Positions 35,646 through 44,454 of a stretch of DNA of 47,758 nt are shown here, in pieces; within the stretch, counting starts at the first letter, position 1; each line of letters starts with the position of its first letter. Source of the stretch: Fidelibacterota bacterium SCGC AAA160-B08 (GTDB lineage Bacteria; Fidelibacterota; Marinisomatia; Marinisomatales; Marinisomataceae); contig AQSD01000007.1 in the NCBI GenBank assembly GCA_000402755.1, positions 1 to 47,758 on the forward strand, written 5' to 3'. The position numbers and the translations under genes are program-made. Below the pieces are notes generated by a model that had not been told where the DNA came from, searched no databases, and saw nothing but the letters and a program-made list of their open reading frames with translations.

Positions 35646-36482
35646 TTATTCAAAATCTGGCTTTATACTTTTAAGCTTATCAATAACACGATCCCAAGTT
35701 TTTGAATCAAAATGAATTTTGATAAACCCTTTTTTGGTATTCTTATTATTATTGATTGTTACTTTAGTTCCAATAGTTCTTGCAATTTTATTTTCAATCT
35801 GATGTATCTGGTTGTCCCATTTTGTATCATTTGATGCTGCAGCTTCTACTTTCCTGACCGACATTTTTTCTTTTAACAATCGCCTCCAAAGAAGAATCAT
35901 CCCTTGAGTAGTCTTTTTTTGCAAGATTGCTCTTGCTTGTCCTGCATTAATTTCATTTTTAAGAATACTATTTTGAATTTCTTCGGGTAGATTTAATAGT
36001 CTCAGTGAATTAGAAACTGCTGGACGTGACTTACCGACTGTTTTTGCAATCTCTGTAATGGAGCTATCTAAATTGTCTTTTAAATATTGATAGCCTTTAG
36101 CTTGTTCGATTGCATTTAAATCTTCTCTTTGTATATTTTCAATTAATGCCATGTACATTATATCTTTATTGGAATCTGCATCTATTATATATGCTAATAT
36201 TCTTTTTCTTTTTAATAATTGGTGTGCCCTGAATCTTCTTTCTCCTGCAACAATAATATATTTATTATTTGACGCTTTAACTGTTATGGGGGTGATTAAA
36301 CCTTTTTCATCAATGGACTGAGCTAATTGTTTTAGTGATTTTTCATCAAAAACTTTTCTAGGTTGATTTGGATTTGGAGTGATTCTACTAATTAATATAT
36401 TATTTTGCTCTACATCTTCAGAAGATTTATTCGGTGCAAGTAATGCGCCAATTCCTTGTCCTATCTGATTATTTTTTTTCAT
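35646..36482 (-). CDS. parB: Chromosome partition protein ParB (Spo0J family)
   Basis: A 278-residue ParB. The N-terminal CTPase/clamp domain has the arginine box IIVAGERRFRAHQLL and 'ALIENIQREDLNAIEQAKGY'; the helix-turn-helix follows in ITEIAKTVGKSRPAVSNSLR, and a C-terminal dimer domain ends the chain. It overlaps parA by 14 bases. No parS palindrome was recognised in the window. Confidence 0.96.
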   Translation of the reverse strand: MKKNNQIGQGIGALLAPNKSSEDVEQNNILISRITPNPNQPRKVFDEKSLKQLAQSIDEKGLITPITVKASNNKYIIVAGERRFRAHQLLKRKRILAYIIDADSNKDIMYMALIENIQREDLNAIEQAKGYQYLKDNLDSSITEIAKTVGKSRPAVSNSLRLLNLPEEIQNSILKNEINAGQARAILQKKTTQGMILLWRRLLKEKMSVRKVEAAASNDTKWDNQIHQIENKIARTIGTKVTINNNKNTKKGFIKIHFDSKTWDRVIDKLKSIKPDFE

Positions 36483-37233
36483 TTAGAATCTCCAATGCTA
36501 ATTCCATATAGTTTTTTGCTCCAGCACAATCAACATCATACATAATAGCTGGCTTTCCATCGTCTGGAGCTTCAGCTAATCTGATATTTCTGCTAATTTT
36601 TGTCTTAAGCAACTTATTTTTAAATTTTGATTTTAATAAATTTTCTACTTTTTTTGCTAAGCGCAGTCTTTTAGTATGCATCGTAATAAGGATTCCAAGT
36701 ATTTTTAAATCCTTATTCAGATTATCTTGAACGAGCCTAATAGTCTCTTGCAAACTTTTTAAACCTTCTAAAGCAAAAAATTCACTTTGAATAGGAATCA
36801 ATACGTTATTTGATGCTACTAGAACATTTAGTGTTAACAATCCTAGAGATGGAGGACAATCTATCAAAATAAAATCATAATCTTTTTTTACTTTATTAAT
36901 TAATCGCAATAGTTGTTTTTCTCTATTTTGTACTGATACCAATTCTACTTCGCAGCCTACCAAATTATTATCTGATCTAATAAAGTCTAGATAATCTAAA
37001 TTTGTAGTTGAAATAATATCTCTCATAGTTTGATTTCCGCTTAAGGCGTCATAGATAGAATAATTATTATCAATCCCAAAATTTGACAAGCCGGTTGTTG
37101 CATTTGACTGGGGATCAAAATCAATTAATAAAGTTCTCTTTTCTAAGATAGCTAAACTGGCAGCTAAATTAATAGCTGTCGTTGTTTTACCAACGCCACC
37201 TTTCTGATTAATAACTGCGATAATTTTTTTCAT
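36469..37233 (-). CDS. parA: Chromosome partition ATPase ParA (Soj family)
   Basis: A 254-residue deviant Walker ATPase that drives ParB-parS movement. The motif is INQKGGVGKTTTAINLA with the signature Lys, followed by LLIDFDPQSNATTGL and DFILIDCPPSLGLLTLN. The length fits chromosomal Soj rather than plasmid ParA with an N-terminal HTH. It is divergent from the threonine dehydrogenase gene; the roughly 60-80 bases between must hold both promoters, but no clear consensus was found. Confidence 0.96.
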   Translation of the reverse strand: MKKIIAVINQKGGVGKTTTAINLAASLAILEKRTLLIDFDPQSNATTGLSNFGIDNNYSIYDALSGNQTMRDIISTTNLDYLDFIRSDNNLVGCEVELVSVQNREKQLLRLINKVKKDYDFILIDCPPSLGLLTLNVLVASNNVLIPIQSEFFALEGLKSLQETIRLVQDNLNKDLKILGILITMHTKRLRLAKKVENLLKSKFKNKLLKTKISRNIRLAEAPDDGKPAIMYDVDCAGAKNYMELALEILNEKK

Positions 37234-37312
37234 TTGAGCGAAAAAATTTAATTGGTATTCAATCTTAATACAAAGTTTTTAAAAAATCATCTCAATGGAG
37301 TTAATTTACGCT

Positions 37313-38290
37313 ATGCATAATGCAATTTTAATTACAGGATTCAATGGTGAAATAGGTAGGCAGACCCTGTTAGCTTTGTCTAAAAAAGAAACTCTAATTA
37401 TTGCATTAGATATCAATGAGTCTGATATAAAATATGATAATGTGGTTTATATAAAGGACAGTATCCTTAATAAAGATGTTATGAAATCAATATTTACTGA
37501 TTATAATATTATTGAAGTATATCATTTTGCTGCATTACTAAGTCAATCTGCAAATAATAATCCAGAATTGGCTCGTGAAGTAAATGAAGAAGGATCAAAG
37601 TTAATAATTCGTTCTGCTATGGATCATGGAATACAACATAAATCATTTGTAAGAATTTTTTTTCCTAGCTCAATTGCAGTATATGGCCCAAGAAAATTAC
37701 AAGATGCAAAAGAATGGGATATTATAAAACCTCAAACAATATATGGGCGTAATAAACTAGTTATAGAACAATTTGGTACGCAAAAATATGAAGAAAGTAT
37801 CCAGCTGGGATATGGAATTGATTTTAGATGCTTAAGATTTCCCGGAATTATTAGTCCATATACCATACCATCAGGAGGAACAACTGATTTTGCTCCACAA
37901 ATGCTACATGCAGCATGTAATAATGAACAATATACTTGTAAGGTAGATCCATCTACATTACTTCCATTCCTAAGTATTAAAAGTACAATTCATGCTATCT
38001 TGCAAATTATGACTGTTCCACATATTCAGTCAAAATTAAGAGCGTTTAATGTAGAAGAGATAAGCTTAAGTCCTGAAGAGATTGCTAAAGAACTACAAAA
38101 GGAATTCCCAAAATTTATTGTAGATTACGATATAGATTCTAAATTTCAATCTATTGCAGATACATGGCCTGAAAATTTGAATTGTGATGAAGCTAAAAAA
38201 GAATGGAATTTTATAAATGATTGTAGCAAAAATGCAATGTTTGAACAATACTTAATACCTGAAATCAAAAAGAATTATGGAAAATATTAA
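37313..38290 (+). CDS. L-threonine 3-dehydrogenase, epimerase-like (SDR) type
   Basis: A 325-residue extended SDR. It has the NAD motif ILITGFNGEIG, ALDINES after strand 2, 'VYHFAALLSQSANNNPELA', FPSSIAVYGP, the catalytic YGRNK and RFPGIISPYTIPSGGTTDFA, which is characteristic of short-chain threonine dehydrogenases. It oxidises threonine to 2-amino-3-ketobutyrate. The next gene encodes the ligase for that product, overlapping by 14 bases, which makes the assignment strong. ATG 37313 puts strand 1 at the N-terminus; an in-frame ATG at 37295 would add six residues. Confidence 0.9.
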   Translation: MHNAILITGFNGEIGRQTLLALSKKETLIIALDINESDIKYDNVVYIKDSILNKDVMKSIFTDYNIIEVYHFAALLSQSANNNPELAREVNEEGSKLIIRSAMDHGIQHKSFVRIFFPSSIAVYGPRKLQDAKEWDIIKPQTIYGRNKLVIEQFGTQKYEESIQLGYGIDFRCLRFPGIISPYTIPSGGTTDFAPQMLHAACNNEQYTCKVDPSTLLPFLSIKSTIHAILQIMTVPHIQSKLRAFNVEEISLSPEEIAKELQKEFPKFIVDYDIDSKFQSIADTWPENLNCDEAKKEWNFINDCSKNAMFEQYLIPEIKKNYGKY

Positions 38291-39455
38291 AGATATCTTA
38301 CAAAGCAATCTTGAAAAAATTAAGGAAGATGGTACGTTTAAAAACGAACGTATCATTGAAACTCCTCAAGAAACAGAAATTAATGTCCTTGGAGAAACAG
38401 TTATTAATTTTTGTGCTAATAACTACTTAGGGCTATCTAATAATATTCATATAAAAAAAGCAGCTATTGAAGCGATTAATGAATGGGGATTTGGACTAAG
38501 TTCAGTTCGATTTATTTGTGGCACTCAAACAATTCATAAAGAATTAGAAAAAAAAGTAAGTCAATTTCATCACAAAGAAGATACTATTCTTTATTCATCA
38601 TGCTTTGATGCTAACGGCGGTTTATTCGAAACTATTTTATCGAAAGAAGATGCAGTATTCTCAGACGAACTAAATCATGCCTCTATTATAGATGGAATAA
38701 GACTATGTAAGGCGGAAAAAAATCGCTACCGACATTCAGATATGGCACACTTAGAAGAATTACTAAAAAATTCTAGTGCTCGAGTAAAGCTAATTGCAAC
38801 AGATGGTGTTTTTAGTATGGATGGAGTAGTTGCTCCATTAAAAGATATTGTTATCTTAGCAAAAAAATATAATGCTATGGTTATGCTCGACGATTGTCAT
38901 GCAACAGGATTCTTAGGTAGTGGCGGTAAAGGCAGTGCAGATTATCACAATGTTTTAGATGATATTGATATTATCACATCTACATTTGGAAAAGCGCTTG
39001 GCGGTGCTTCTGGAGGATTTGTATGCGCTTCCAAAGAGATTGTTGAAACTCTGCGACAAAAATCAAGGCCTTATTTATTCTCTAATAGCTTAGCTCCTGC
39101 TTTAGTTGCAGCGTGTATTAAAGTATTCGATATTATTGAAAATGATTATAGCTACAAAGAAAGATTAGAAAAAAATACGATGTATTTTCGAAAAAAAATT
39201 AGAGAACATGGTTTTGATATAAAAGGTGTCGATCATCCGATTGTACCTATTATGATTTATGATGCAAAAAAAGCTGTTGAAATGTCAGAGCGTTTATTGA
39301 AAAAAAATATATATGTTATAGCATTTTCATACCCAGTAGTAGGTAAAGATCAAGCAAGGATTAGAGTGCAACTATCTTCAGATCATACTCGAGAACAGCT
39401 CGACCATGCACTTAATGCTTTTTGTGAGGTTGGAACAGAGTTAAATATAATTTAA
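38277..39455 (+). CDS. kbl: 2-amino-3-ketobutyrate CoA ligase (glycine C-acetyltransferase)
   Basis: A 392-residue alpha-oxoamine synthase family PLP enzyme that splits 2-amino-3-ketobutyrate with CoA into glycine and acetyl-CoA. It has 'NFCANNYLGLSNNIHI', GFGLSSVRFICGTQTIHKEL, the PLP-binding Asp/His in MLDDCHATGF, and the Schiff-base lysine in TSTFGKALGGASGG. The length is typical for KBL (about 395). It overlaps the threonine dehydrogenase gene and forms a two-gene threonine-to-glycine operon. Confidence 0.95.
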   Translation: MENIKDILQSNLEKIKEDGTFKNERIIETPQETEINVLGETVINFCANNYLGLSNNIHIKKAAIEAINEWGFGLSSVRFICGTQTIHKELEKKVSQFHHKEDTILYSSCFDANGGLFETILSKEDAVFSDELNHASIIDGIRLCKAEKNRYRHSDMAHLEELLKNSSARVKLIATDGVFSMDGVVAPLKDIVILAKKYNAMVMLDDCHATGFLGSGGKGSADYHNVLDDIDIITSTFGKALGGASGGFVCASKEIVETLRQKSRPYLFSNSLAPALVAACIKVFDIIENDYSYKERLEKNTMYFRKKIREHGFDIKGVDHPIVPIMIYDAKKAVEMSERLLKKNIYVIAFSYPVVGKDQARIRVQLSSDHTREQLDHALNAFCEVGTELNII

Positions 39456-39461
39456 AAAAAT

Positions 39462-39499
39462 AGTGAAAAAGTATTTGAAAGTATTAAATTCTTTTCACT
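39462..39499. promoter_or_regulatory. Inverted repeat between kbl and secD
   Basis: AGTGAAAA (39462-39469) is mirrored by TTTTCACT (39492-39499) around a 22-base AT-rich spacer, in the 60-base gap before secD. It could be an operator or a weak transcript-end hairpin for the kbl operon. No U-tract beyond TT follows, so a strong intrinsic terminator is unlikely. Confidence 0.35.
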
Positions 39500-39515
39500 T
39501 TAAAGTAAGCAAAAT

Positions 39516-41309
39516 ATGAACAATACATTAACAACAAGATTACTAACCATTCTATTTATTTTTGGCTTGGGGATTTATGCCCTTTTACCATCAATTAGAT
39601 ATCAATTGTTAAGTGACGATGCAAAAGACAACTTATCAGAAGACGAGTTAGCATACTTTGAATCAAAAAGTATCAAACAGGGGCTTGATTTAAAAGGTGG
39701 TATATATATTGTACTTGAAGTAGATCTACCTCAACTCATTAATACTCTTGCTAAAAATAAAGATAAAAAATTTGATCAATTTCTAGAAGAATTAAATCAG
39801 GATTATAAAAATAGCAGTACTGACTTCTTTACTTTATTTGAAGAAAAAGCATTAGAAAAAGATTTAAAATTACCTAGATATTTCATCAGCTATGGTAAAA
39901 CAAAAGATCAAATCATTGAACAATTAACTCTTCAATCAGCAGATTCAATTAATCGAATTATTGAAATTATTCAAAATCGTGTAGATCAATTTGGTGTTGC
40001 AGAACCTACAATTCAAAAACAAGGTAACAATAGAGTTATTGTTGAGCTTGCAGGAGTACAGGATTCTGAAAGAGCTAGAGACTTACTACAAAGTACTGCC
40101 CTACTCGAGCTAATGATTGTAAAAGATGTAGAGAGCACTAATACTATTGTAAGACAGATTGATAATCTAGCTGCAATGAATATTGAAAAAACTAATGATA
40201 ATGTTGATCAATTATTTGATACAAATAATTCTGATGAAAATAACTTAGGATTTTCTTCATTATTAATAGCTGTTGGTAGCGACCTAGCAATATCTACAAG
40301 TAACTTATCCAAGCTGCAAAATATTTTAAATCAGGATAATGTTAAACAAGTATTAGATGCCACTGGCAGTCTATTCCTTACCAGCAACTCTGCTGCGACC
40401 TTAATCAATGATTTTGGCGAAGAAGAGGAAGTATATTTACTCTATCATTTAATAGATAATGCAGAGCTAACAGGTGGCGTAATAGAAGATGCGCAAATGA
40501 GATTAAGCCAGTCTGGTGTTAGTGCTGGACAAGCGACAGTACAAGTCGAAATGAATAATGAAGGATCTAGAGAGTGGGCAAGAATTACTGGATCTAATAT
40601 CAATAAAAGAATTGCAATTGTTTTAGATAAAAAAGTACATATGGCTCCAGTAATTAGAAGTCAAATCTTTGGTGGCGGTACTGTTATTGAAGGTCTTGAT
40701 TCTATTCAAGAAGCAGAAGATATTGCGATTGTATTACGTGCAGGATCTTTACCTGTTCCAGTTACAATTCAAGAAGAAAGAACTGTTGGAGCATCACTTG
40801 GTGCAGACTCTGTTAGCAAAGGAACATACTCTATGTTAGTAGGGTTATTAATTGTAATCTTATTTATCATATTCTATTATAAGCTTTCCGGCTTTATTGC
40901 AAGTTTTGCTGTTGTTTGGACATTGATATTACTATTAGGAATTTTAGCACTGTTGGAAGCAACACTAACTCTACCTGGAATTGCTGGATTAATTTTAACT
41001 GTGGGGATGTCTGTAGATGCTAATGTAATTATTTTTGAAAGAATTAAAGAAGAATTAAGAAATGGAAAGTCTGTACGATCTGCGATTGATGCAGGATATG
41101 AAAGAGCAATTACTACTATTGTTGATGCAAATTTAACTACCGGTATAGCTGCAGCAGTATTATATCAATATGGAAGTGGTCCAATCAAAGGATTTGCAAC
41201 TGTATTATTCTGGGGTATTATCGTCAGTATGTTTACAGCGATAATTGTAACAAGATTTATTTTTGACTATGTGACTTCAAAGAGAACTATAGAAGAATTG
41301 AGTATATAA
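39516..41309 (+). CDS. secD: Protein translocase subunit SecD
   Basis: A 597-residue SecD, which with SecF uses the proton gradient to pull proteins out across the inner membrane. It has an N-terminal helix (LLTILFIFGLGIYALLPSI), the P1 head (LKGGIYIVLEVDL, RVDQFGVAEPTIQKQGNNRV), and five C-terminal helices with LTLPGIAGLILTVGMSVDAN and FERIKEELRNGKS. The length is within range. It is two bases upstream of secF. Confidence 0.97.
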   Translation: MNNTLTTRLLTILFIFGLGIYALLPSIRYQLLSDDAKDNLSEDELAYFESKSIKQGLDLKGGIYIVLEVDLPQLINTLAKNKDKKFDQFLEELNQDYKNSSTDFFTLFEEKALEKDLKLPRYFISYGKTKDQIIEQLTLQSADSINRIIEIIQNRVDQFGVAEPTIQKQGNNRVIVELAGVQDSERARDLLQSTALLELMIVKDVESTNTIVRQIDNLAAMNIEKTNDNVDQLFDTNNSDENNLGFSSLLIAVGSDLAISTSNLSKLQNILNQDNVKQVLDATGSLFLTSNSAATLINDFGEEEEVYLLYHLIDNAELTGGVIEDAQMRLSQSGVSAGQATVQVEMNNEGSREWARITGSNINKRIAIVLDKKVHMAPVIRSQIFGGGTVIEGLDSIQEAEDIAIVLRAGSLPVPVTIQEERTVGASLGADSVSKGTYSMLVGLLIVILFIIFYYKLSGFIASFAVVWTLILLLGILALLEATLTLPGIAGLILTVGMSVDANVIIFERIKEELRNGKSVRSAIDAGYERAITTIVDANLTTGIAAAVLYQYGSGPIKGFATVLFWGIIVSMFTAIIVTRFIFDYVTSKRTIEELSI

Positions 41310-41311
41310 TT

Positions 41312-42232
41312 ATGAAATTTATAGAGAATACAAAAATTAAGTTTATGTCTTTCAAAAAAGCAGGTTTTGTCCTATCAGGTACTCTTGCAGTTGGATCACT
41401 TTTCTCATTGATGCTTGGCCTAAACCTTGGTATTGATTTCAAGGGAGGAACTGCAATTGGATTAAGCTTCAACGAAGAAGTAAGTATTCAGGAAGTAAGA
41501 ACTGTTATGCAGTCTGTATCTGTTGGAGGTCAAGAGTTTGATCTTAGCACGGAAGAGATAAAATATTTTGGTAGCAATAAAGATATAATGGTTAAGATTA
41601 AAAGTCAGGATAATACGCCTGAAAATTTTGGACAAGGTATTGTAAATCATATCTATACATCTATGCCAACAAAAGTTCCTGAGGATAAGAATATGTTTAT
41701 ACTTTCTCTTGGAGCTGTTAGTCCAAAGGTAGGATCTGAATTAAGTGGAAAAGCCTTTTGGTCTATTATTTCTGCTCTCGTTCTTATTCTTTTTTATATC
41801 TCTATTAGATTTGAATTCAAATTTGCGGTAGGTGCAATACTTGCCCTCGTTCATGATATTACTATTACTCTTGGAATATTCTCTTTGACTGGATACGAAA
41901 TTACATTAAGTACCGTAGCTGCATTCTTAACAATTGTTGGTTATTCGCTAAATGATACTATTGTTATTCTTGATAGAATAAGAGAAAATATGAAATCATC
42001 AGGTACTGTATTGTTTGAGTCAACTATTAATAAAAGTATCAACCAATCACTAAGCAGAACTTTAATTACTTCATTAACGACATTATTCGTTATTGTAGTC
42101 TTGTTAATGTATGGCGGTGAAGTCATACGTCCTTTTGCATTCACAATGCTTGTAGGCGTGATTGTAGGTACGTATTCAAGTATATATATCGCAAGTGCTC
42201 TACTTGCAACTATCTACAAATCATCTAATTAA
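41312..42232 (+). CDS. secF: Protein translocase subunit SecF
   Basis: A 306-residue SecF with six helices. It has the signature LGIDFKGGTAIGLSF after helix 1, 'IRFEFKFAVGAILALVHDI', then FLTIVGYSLNDTIVILDRIRE and SLSRTLITSLTTLFVIVVL. It is coupled to secD and overlaps the downstream EamA start by one base. Confidence 0.97.
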   Translation: MKFIENTKIKFMSFKKAGFVLSGTLAVGSLFSLMLGLNLGIDFKGGTAIGLSFNEEVSIQEVRTVMQSVSVGGQEFDLSTEEIKYFGSNKDIMVKIKSQDNTPENFGQGIVNHIYTSMPTKVPEDKNMFILSLGAVSPKVGSELSGKAFWSIISALVLILFYISIRFEFKFAVGAILALVHDITITLGIFSLTGYEITLSTVAAFLTIVGYSLNDTIVILDRIRENMKSSGTVLFESTINKSINQSLSRTLITSLTTLFVIVVLLMYGGEVIRPFAFTMLVGVIVGTYSSIYIASALLATIYKSSN

Positions 42233-43113
42233 TGAACAATAAAGTTCTTTTTCCTTTTATCGCATTATGTTTGATTTGGGGATCTACATGGTACTTTATC
42301 AAAATTTCTTTAAATGCGGGAGTCCCTCCTTTTTTTGGAGTAGGATTTAGATTCTTTCTATCAGGTCTTTTATTTTTCTTAATTATTTTTTTCAAAAAAG
42401 AATCCATTCCTTTTAATAAACAAGCAATCAAATTATACTTATCGTTTGGATTGCTAAATTTTGCTCTCTCATATGGAATTACTTACTGGGCAACACAATA
42501 TGTTTATTCAAGTATTTCGTCTATACTGTGGGGATTGTTCCCCTTGTTTACCAGTGTAATGGCTCATTTTATGATTCCAGAAGACAATAATGAGAAGTTG
42601 ACTAGAAATAAGATGTTTGCATTACTTGTAGGGCTTATAGGAATGATCTTTATTGGATCTAATCAAGCAATTGATTTAAAGTCACAGTCATTTTTTGCTA
42701 TGATGATATTGGTAGGAGCTATTTTTATAGCAGCATGGCCCAGCGTACTATATAAAAAACATAATCATGAAGTTGGACCGTATCAAATGAATGCTGTATG
42801 CCAAGTGCTAACCGGCGTTATTATGCTTGGATTGTCCTATCTACTGAAAGAAGATCTTTCTCCGATAGTCTGGGATAATCCATTAATACTAGCCAGTCTA
42901 TATCTTATAATTTTTGGAGGAGTAATATCTTGGGGTATTTATTTTTGGCTGTATCAATATTTAAGCGTAACTCAAGTAACTTATGTAGCTATCTTTCCCC
43001 CAATTGTAGCTATTACCTTAGGATGGATATTTCTAAATGAAGTACTAGGCGTAAAAGAGATTATTGGTACAATGTTTATTTTGGGTAGCTCTGTACTTAT
43101 ATATAGGAAATAG
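42232..43113 (+). CDS. EamA/DMT-family transporter
   Basis: A 293-residue protein with about ten hydrophobic helices in two EamA repeats. The first repeat has LIWGSTWYFIKISL and the second has GGVISWGIYFWLYQYL followed by TYVAIFPPIVAITLGWIFLNE, classic for DMT exporters. The ATG shares its first base with the secF stop. The solute is unknown. It is a different paralogue from the EamA gene at 16620-17450, with little visible similarity beyond the family motifs. Confidence 0.9.
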   Translation: MNNKVLFPFIALCLIWGSTWYFIKISLNAGVPPFFGVGFRFFLSGLLFFLIIFFKKESIPFNKQAIKLYLSFGLLNFALSYGITYWATQYVYSSISSILWGLFPLFTSVMAHFMIPEDNNEKLTRNKMFALLVGLIGMIFIGSNQAIDLKSQSFFAMMILVGAIFIAAWPSVLYKKHNHEVGPYQMNAVCQVLTGVIMLGLSYLLKEDLSPIVWDNPLILASLYLIIFGGVISWGIYFWLYQYLSVTQVTYVAIFPPIVAITLGWIFLNEVLGVKEIIGTMFILGSSVLIYRK

Positions 43114-43142
43114 ATTAGAATTTTATATAAATTGACATAGAT

Positions 43143-43763
43143 ATGGGAAATAAAATAAAAAATTCGTTTTTAGCTGGTTTAGCAATCACTATTCCTATAG
43201 CACTAACAGTGTATGTGCTGCAATTTATATTCAAGATAGCAATTACATTAGGTGGCGAAGTATCAGATCCTCTAACACAACTTGTAGATGTTACCTTTCC
43301 TGGTTTTGACTTACTAAGCTCTATTATTGGATTAATGATTGTAATAATTTATTTGATTCTTGTAGGTGCATTAGCTAGAAATGTATTAGGTAAAAGAGTC
43401 GTCAAATGGATAGAAAAAGTCTTCAAAAATATTCCATTGATTGGTATGATTTATACAACTAGTAAACAAATCATAGAATCTCTATCTGGCGGAAGTACTA
43501 ATTCTTTTCAAAAAGTAGTCTATATTCAATATCCAAGAAAAGGTATATGGACATTGGGATTTGTAACGAGCGAATCTACCAACGAATCAAGTGAAGAATT
43601 TTATCATTTATTTGTACCTACGACTCCAAACCCTACATCTGGATTTTTCTTAATTATTCCTAAAGAAGATACAGCAGATGCTGGAGTAGATGTAGAAGAA
43701 GGATTTAGAATGATTGTGTCTAGTGGAATCGTTTCTAGTAATAAAAATTCAATTATTAAATAA
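43143..43763 (+). CDS. DUF502-family membrane protein
   Basis: A 206-residue protein with two N-terminal helices (LAGLAITIPIALTVYVLQFIF and a second near 55-75, IIGLMIVIIYLILVGALA), then a soluble domain with IPLIGMIYTTSKQIIESL and 'TPNPTSGFFLIIPKED'. These blocks are the DUF502 family signature. The function is unknown in bacteria. It is the last gene of this plus-strand run and is followed at once by an intrinsic terminator. Confidence 0.92.
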   Translation: MGNKIKNSFLAGLAITIPIALTVYVLQFIFKIAITLGGEVSDPLTQLVDVTFPGFDLLSSIIGLMIVIIYLILVGALARNVLGKRVVKWIEKVFKNIPLIGMIYTTSKQIIESLSGGSTNSFQKVVYIQYPRKGIWTLGFVTSESTNESSEEFYHLFVPTTPNPTSGFFLIIPKEDTADAGVDVEEGFRMIVSSGIVSSNKNSIIK

Positions 43764-43789
43764 AAAAGGAGCAATAAATGCTCCTTTTT
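43763..43789. terminator. Intrinsic (bidirectional) terminator
   Basis: The stem AAAAAGGAGC pairs with GCTCCTTTTT around loop AATAAAT. The GC-rich core is GGAGC/GCTCC, and the flanking A and T runs give a U-tract in both directions. It overlaps the last base of the DUF502 stop and lies 33 bases past the stop of the convergent small gene, so it can serve both. Confidence 0.92.
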
Positions 43790-43822
43790 CATTTTAAATA
43801 TCTAAAAAGTAAAAGTTAAAAT

Positions 43823-44050
43823 TTAACCTCTACCTCTAGCCATAGGTGCGCGAGATACATCTCCATCTTTGTCGATGAAGTATAAGAATCCGCTTTCACG
43901 TTTAACACCTGCATCAGCAACTTTTTCTGCGTTTCCGCCACCAGATCCGCCTCTTGACATACCTGATCTCCATACATTACCATCTTTACCTAAGTAGTAT
44001 AGGAATCCTTTTTCTTTACTAACGCCCGTTGTTTTTACTTTTTCAGCCAT
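43823..44050 (-). CDS. Small tandem-repeat protein of unknown function
   Basis: A 75-residue protein made of two copies of one unit (residues 2-40 and 41-75). Both read AEKV...GV..E.GFLY...KDG.V.R..M.RG, joined by a GGSGGG linker and ended by RGRG. The unit looks like a short beta hairpin (Y-x-x-x-K-D-G-[ND]-V). There is no signal peptide and no membrane segment, and the protein is basic. AAGGAG lies about seven bases before the ATG and a sigma70-like promoter lies upstream, so good expression is likely. I do not recognise the family. RGG-type tails hint at nucleic-acid contact, but that is speculation. Confidence 0.8.
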   Translation of the reverse strand: MAEKVKTTGVSKEKGFLYYLGKDGNVWRSGMSRGGSGGGNAEKVADAGVKRESGFLYFIDKDGDVSRAPMARGRG

Positions 44051-44087
44051 GATTTTCTCCTTGAAAATTTAATTGAAAATACTTTTT

Positions 44088-44116
44088 ATTATAATCTCCT
44101 CTATACTACAGCTAAA
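44088..44116 (-). promoter_or_regulatory. Sigma70-like promoter of the small tandem-repeat protein gene
   Basis: On the minus strand TATAAT (44093-44088) is a perfect -10 element. TTTAGC (44116-44111) sits 17 bases upstream as a weak -35. The start would be about 38 bases ahead of the ATG. A small CCTCT/AGAGG inverted repeat overlaps the spacer and may be an operator. Confidence 0.6.
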
Positions 44117-44217
44117 GAGGAATTATTGCAAGAAATTTCTCCGTCGGAGCCTTCTCTATAAATAAGTAGAAAAAAAAGACCTTTAAATATTTTTTTAATT
44201 AGCTAAATTGCGTCCAT

Positions 44218-44291
44218 GCCCCGGTAGCTCAGCTGGATAGAGCAACGGATTTCTAATCCGTAGGTCACAGGTTCAAATCCTGTCCGGGGTA
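44218..44291 (+). tRNA. tRNA-Arg (anticodon TCT), integration site
   Basis: A 74-base cloverleaf that starts GCCCCGG and ends CCGGGGT plus discriminator A, with D arm AGCTCAGCTGGATAGAGC, anticodon loop TTTCTAA (TCT) and T loop GGTTCAAATCC. CCA is not encoded. Its 3' two thirds are duplicated 537 bases downstream, the classic mark of a tRNA used as an attachment site. Confidence 0.97.
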
Positions 44292-44292
44292 C
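44243..44292 (+). repeat. Attachment-site direct repeat, copy within tRNA-Arg (attL-like)
   Basis: It aligns with 44780-44829 at 47 of 50 positions and includes 36 identical bases (44250-44285). It covers the anticodon arm, T arm and 3' acceptor strand of the tRNA. Confidence 0.92.
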
Positions 44293-44335
44293 GACGACAA
44301 ATCCCCTTTTTCCACTTTTTAAAAACCTCAATTTT

Positions 44336-44359
44336 ACCGACTATATAACCGACTATATA
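44336..44359 (+). repeat. Tandem 12-base repeat beside tRNA-Arg
   Basis: ACCGACTATATA occurs twice without a gap, 45 bases past the tRNA 3' end. Short direct repeats near an att core can be integrase arm-binding sites or leftovers of an integrase gene end; which applies here is unknown. Confidence 0.75.
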
Positions 44360-44454
44360 AAATTCACTGATCTTCGGTCAACAGTTAGAAAATCCCTTGT
44401 GGTATTTTAGATAAGAAATCAGGTATATTTATTAAAACAAATAAGGAGAAAGAT

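Noticed and set aside
35646..37312. parS site near parAB
   Set aside because: No TGTTTCACGTGAAACA-like palindrome was recognised in or beside these genes.
41287..42431. Minus-strand frames antisense to secF and the EamA gene
   Set aside because: They follow the codon pattern of the plus-strand genes in reverse and have no start context.
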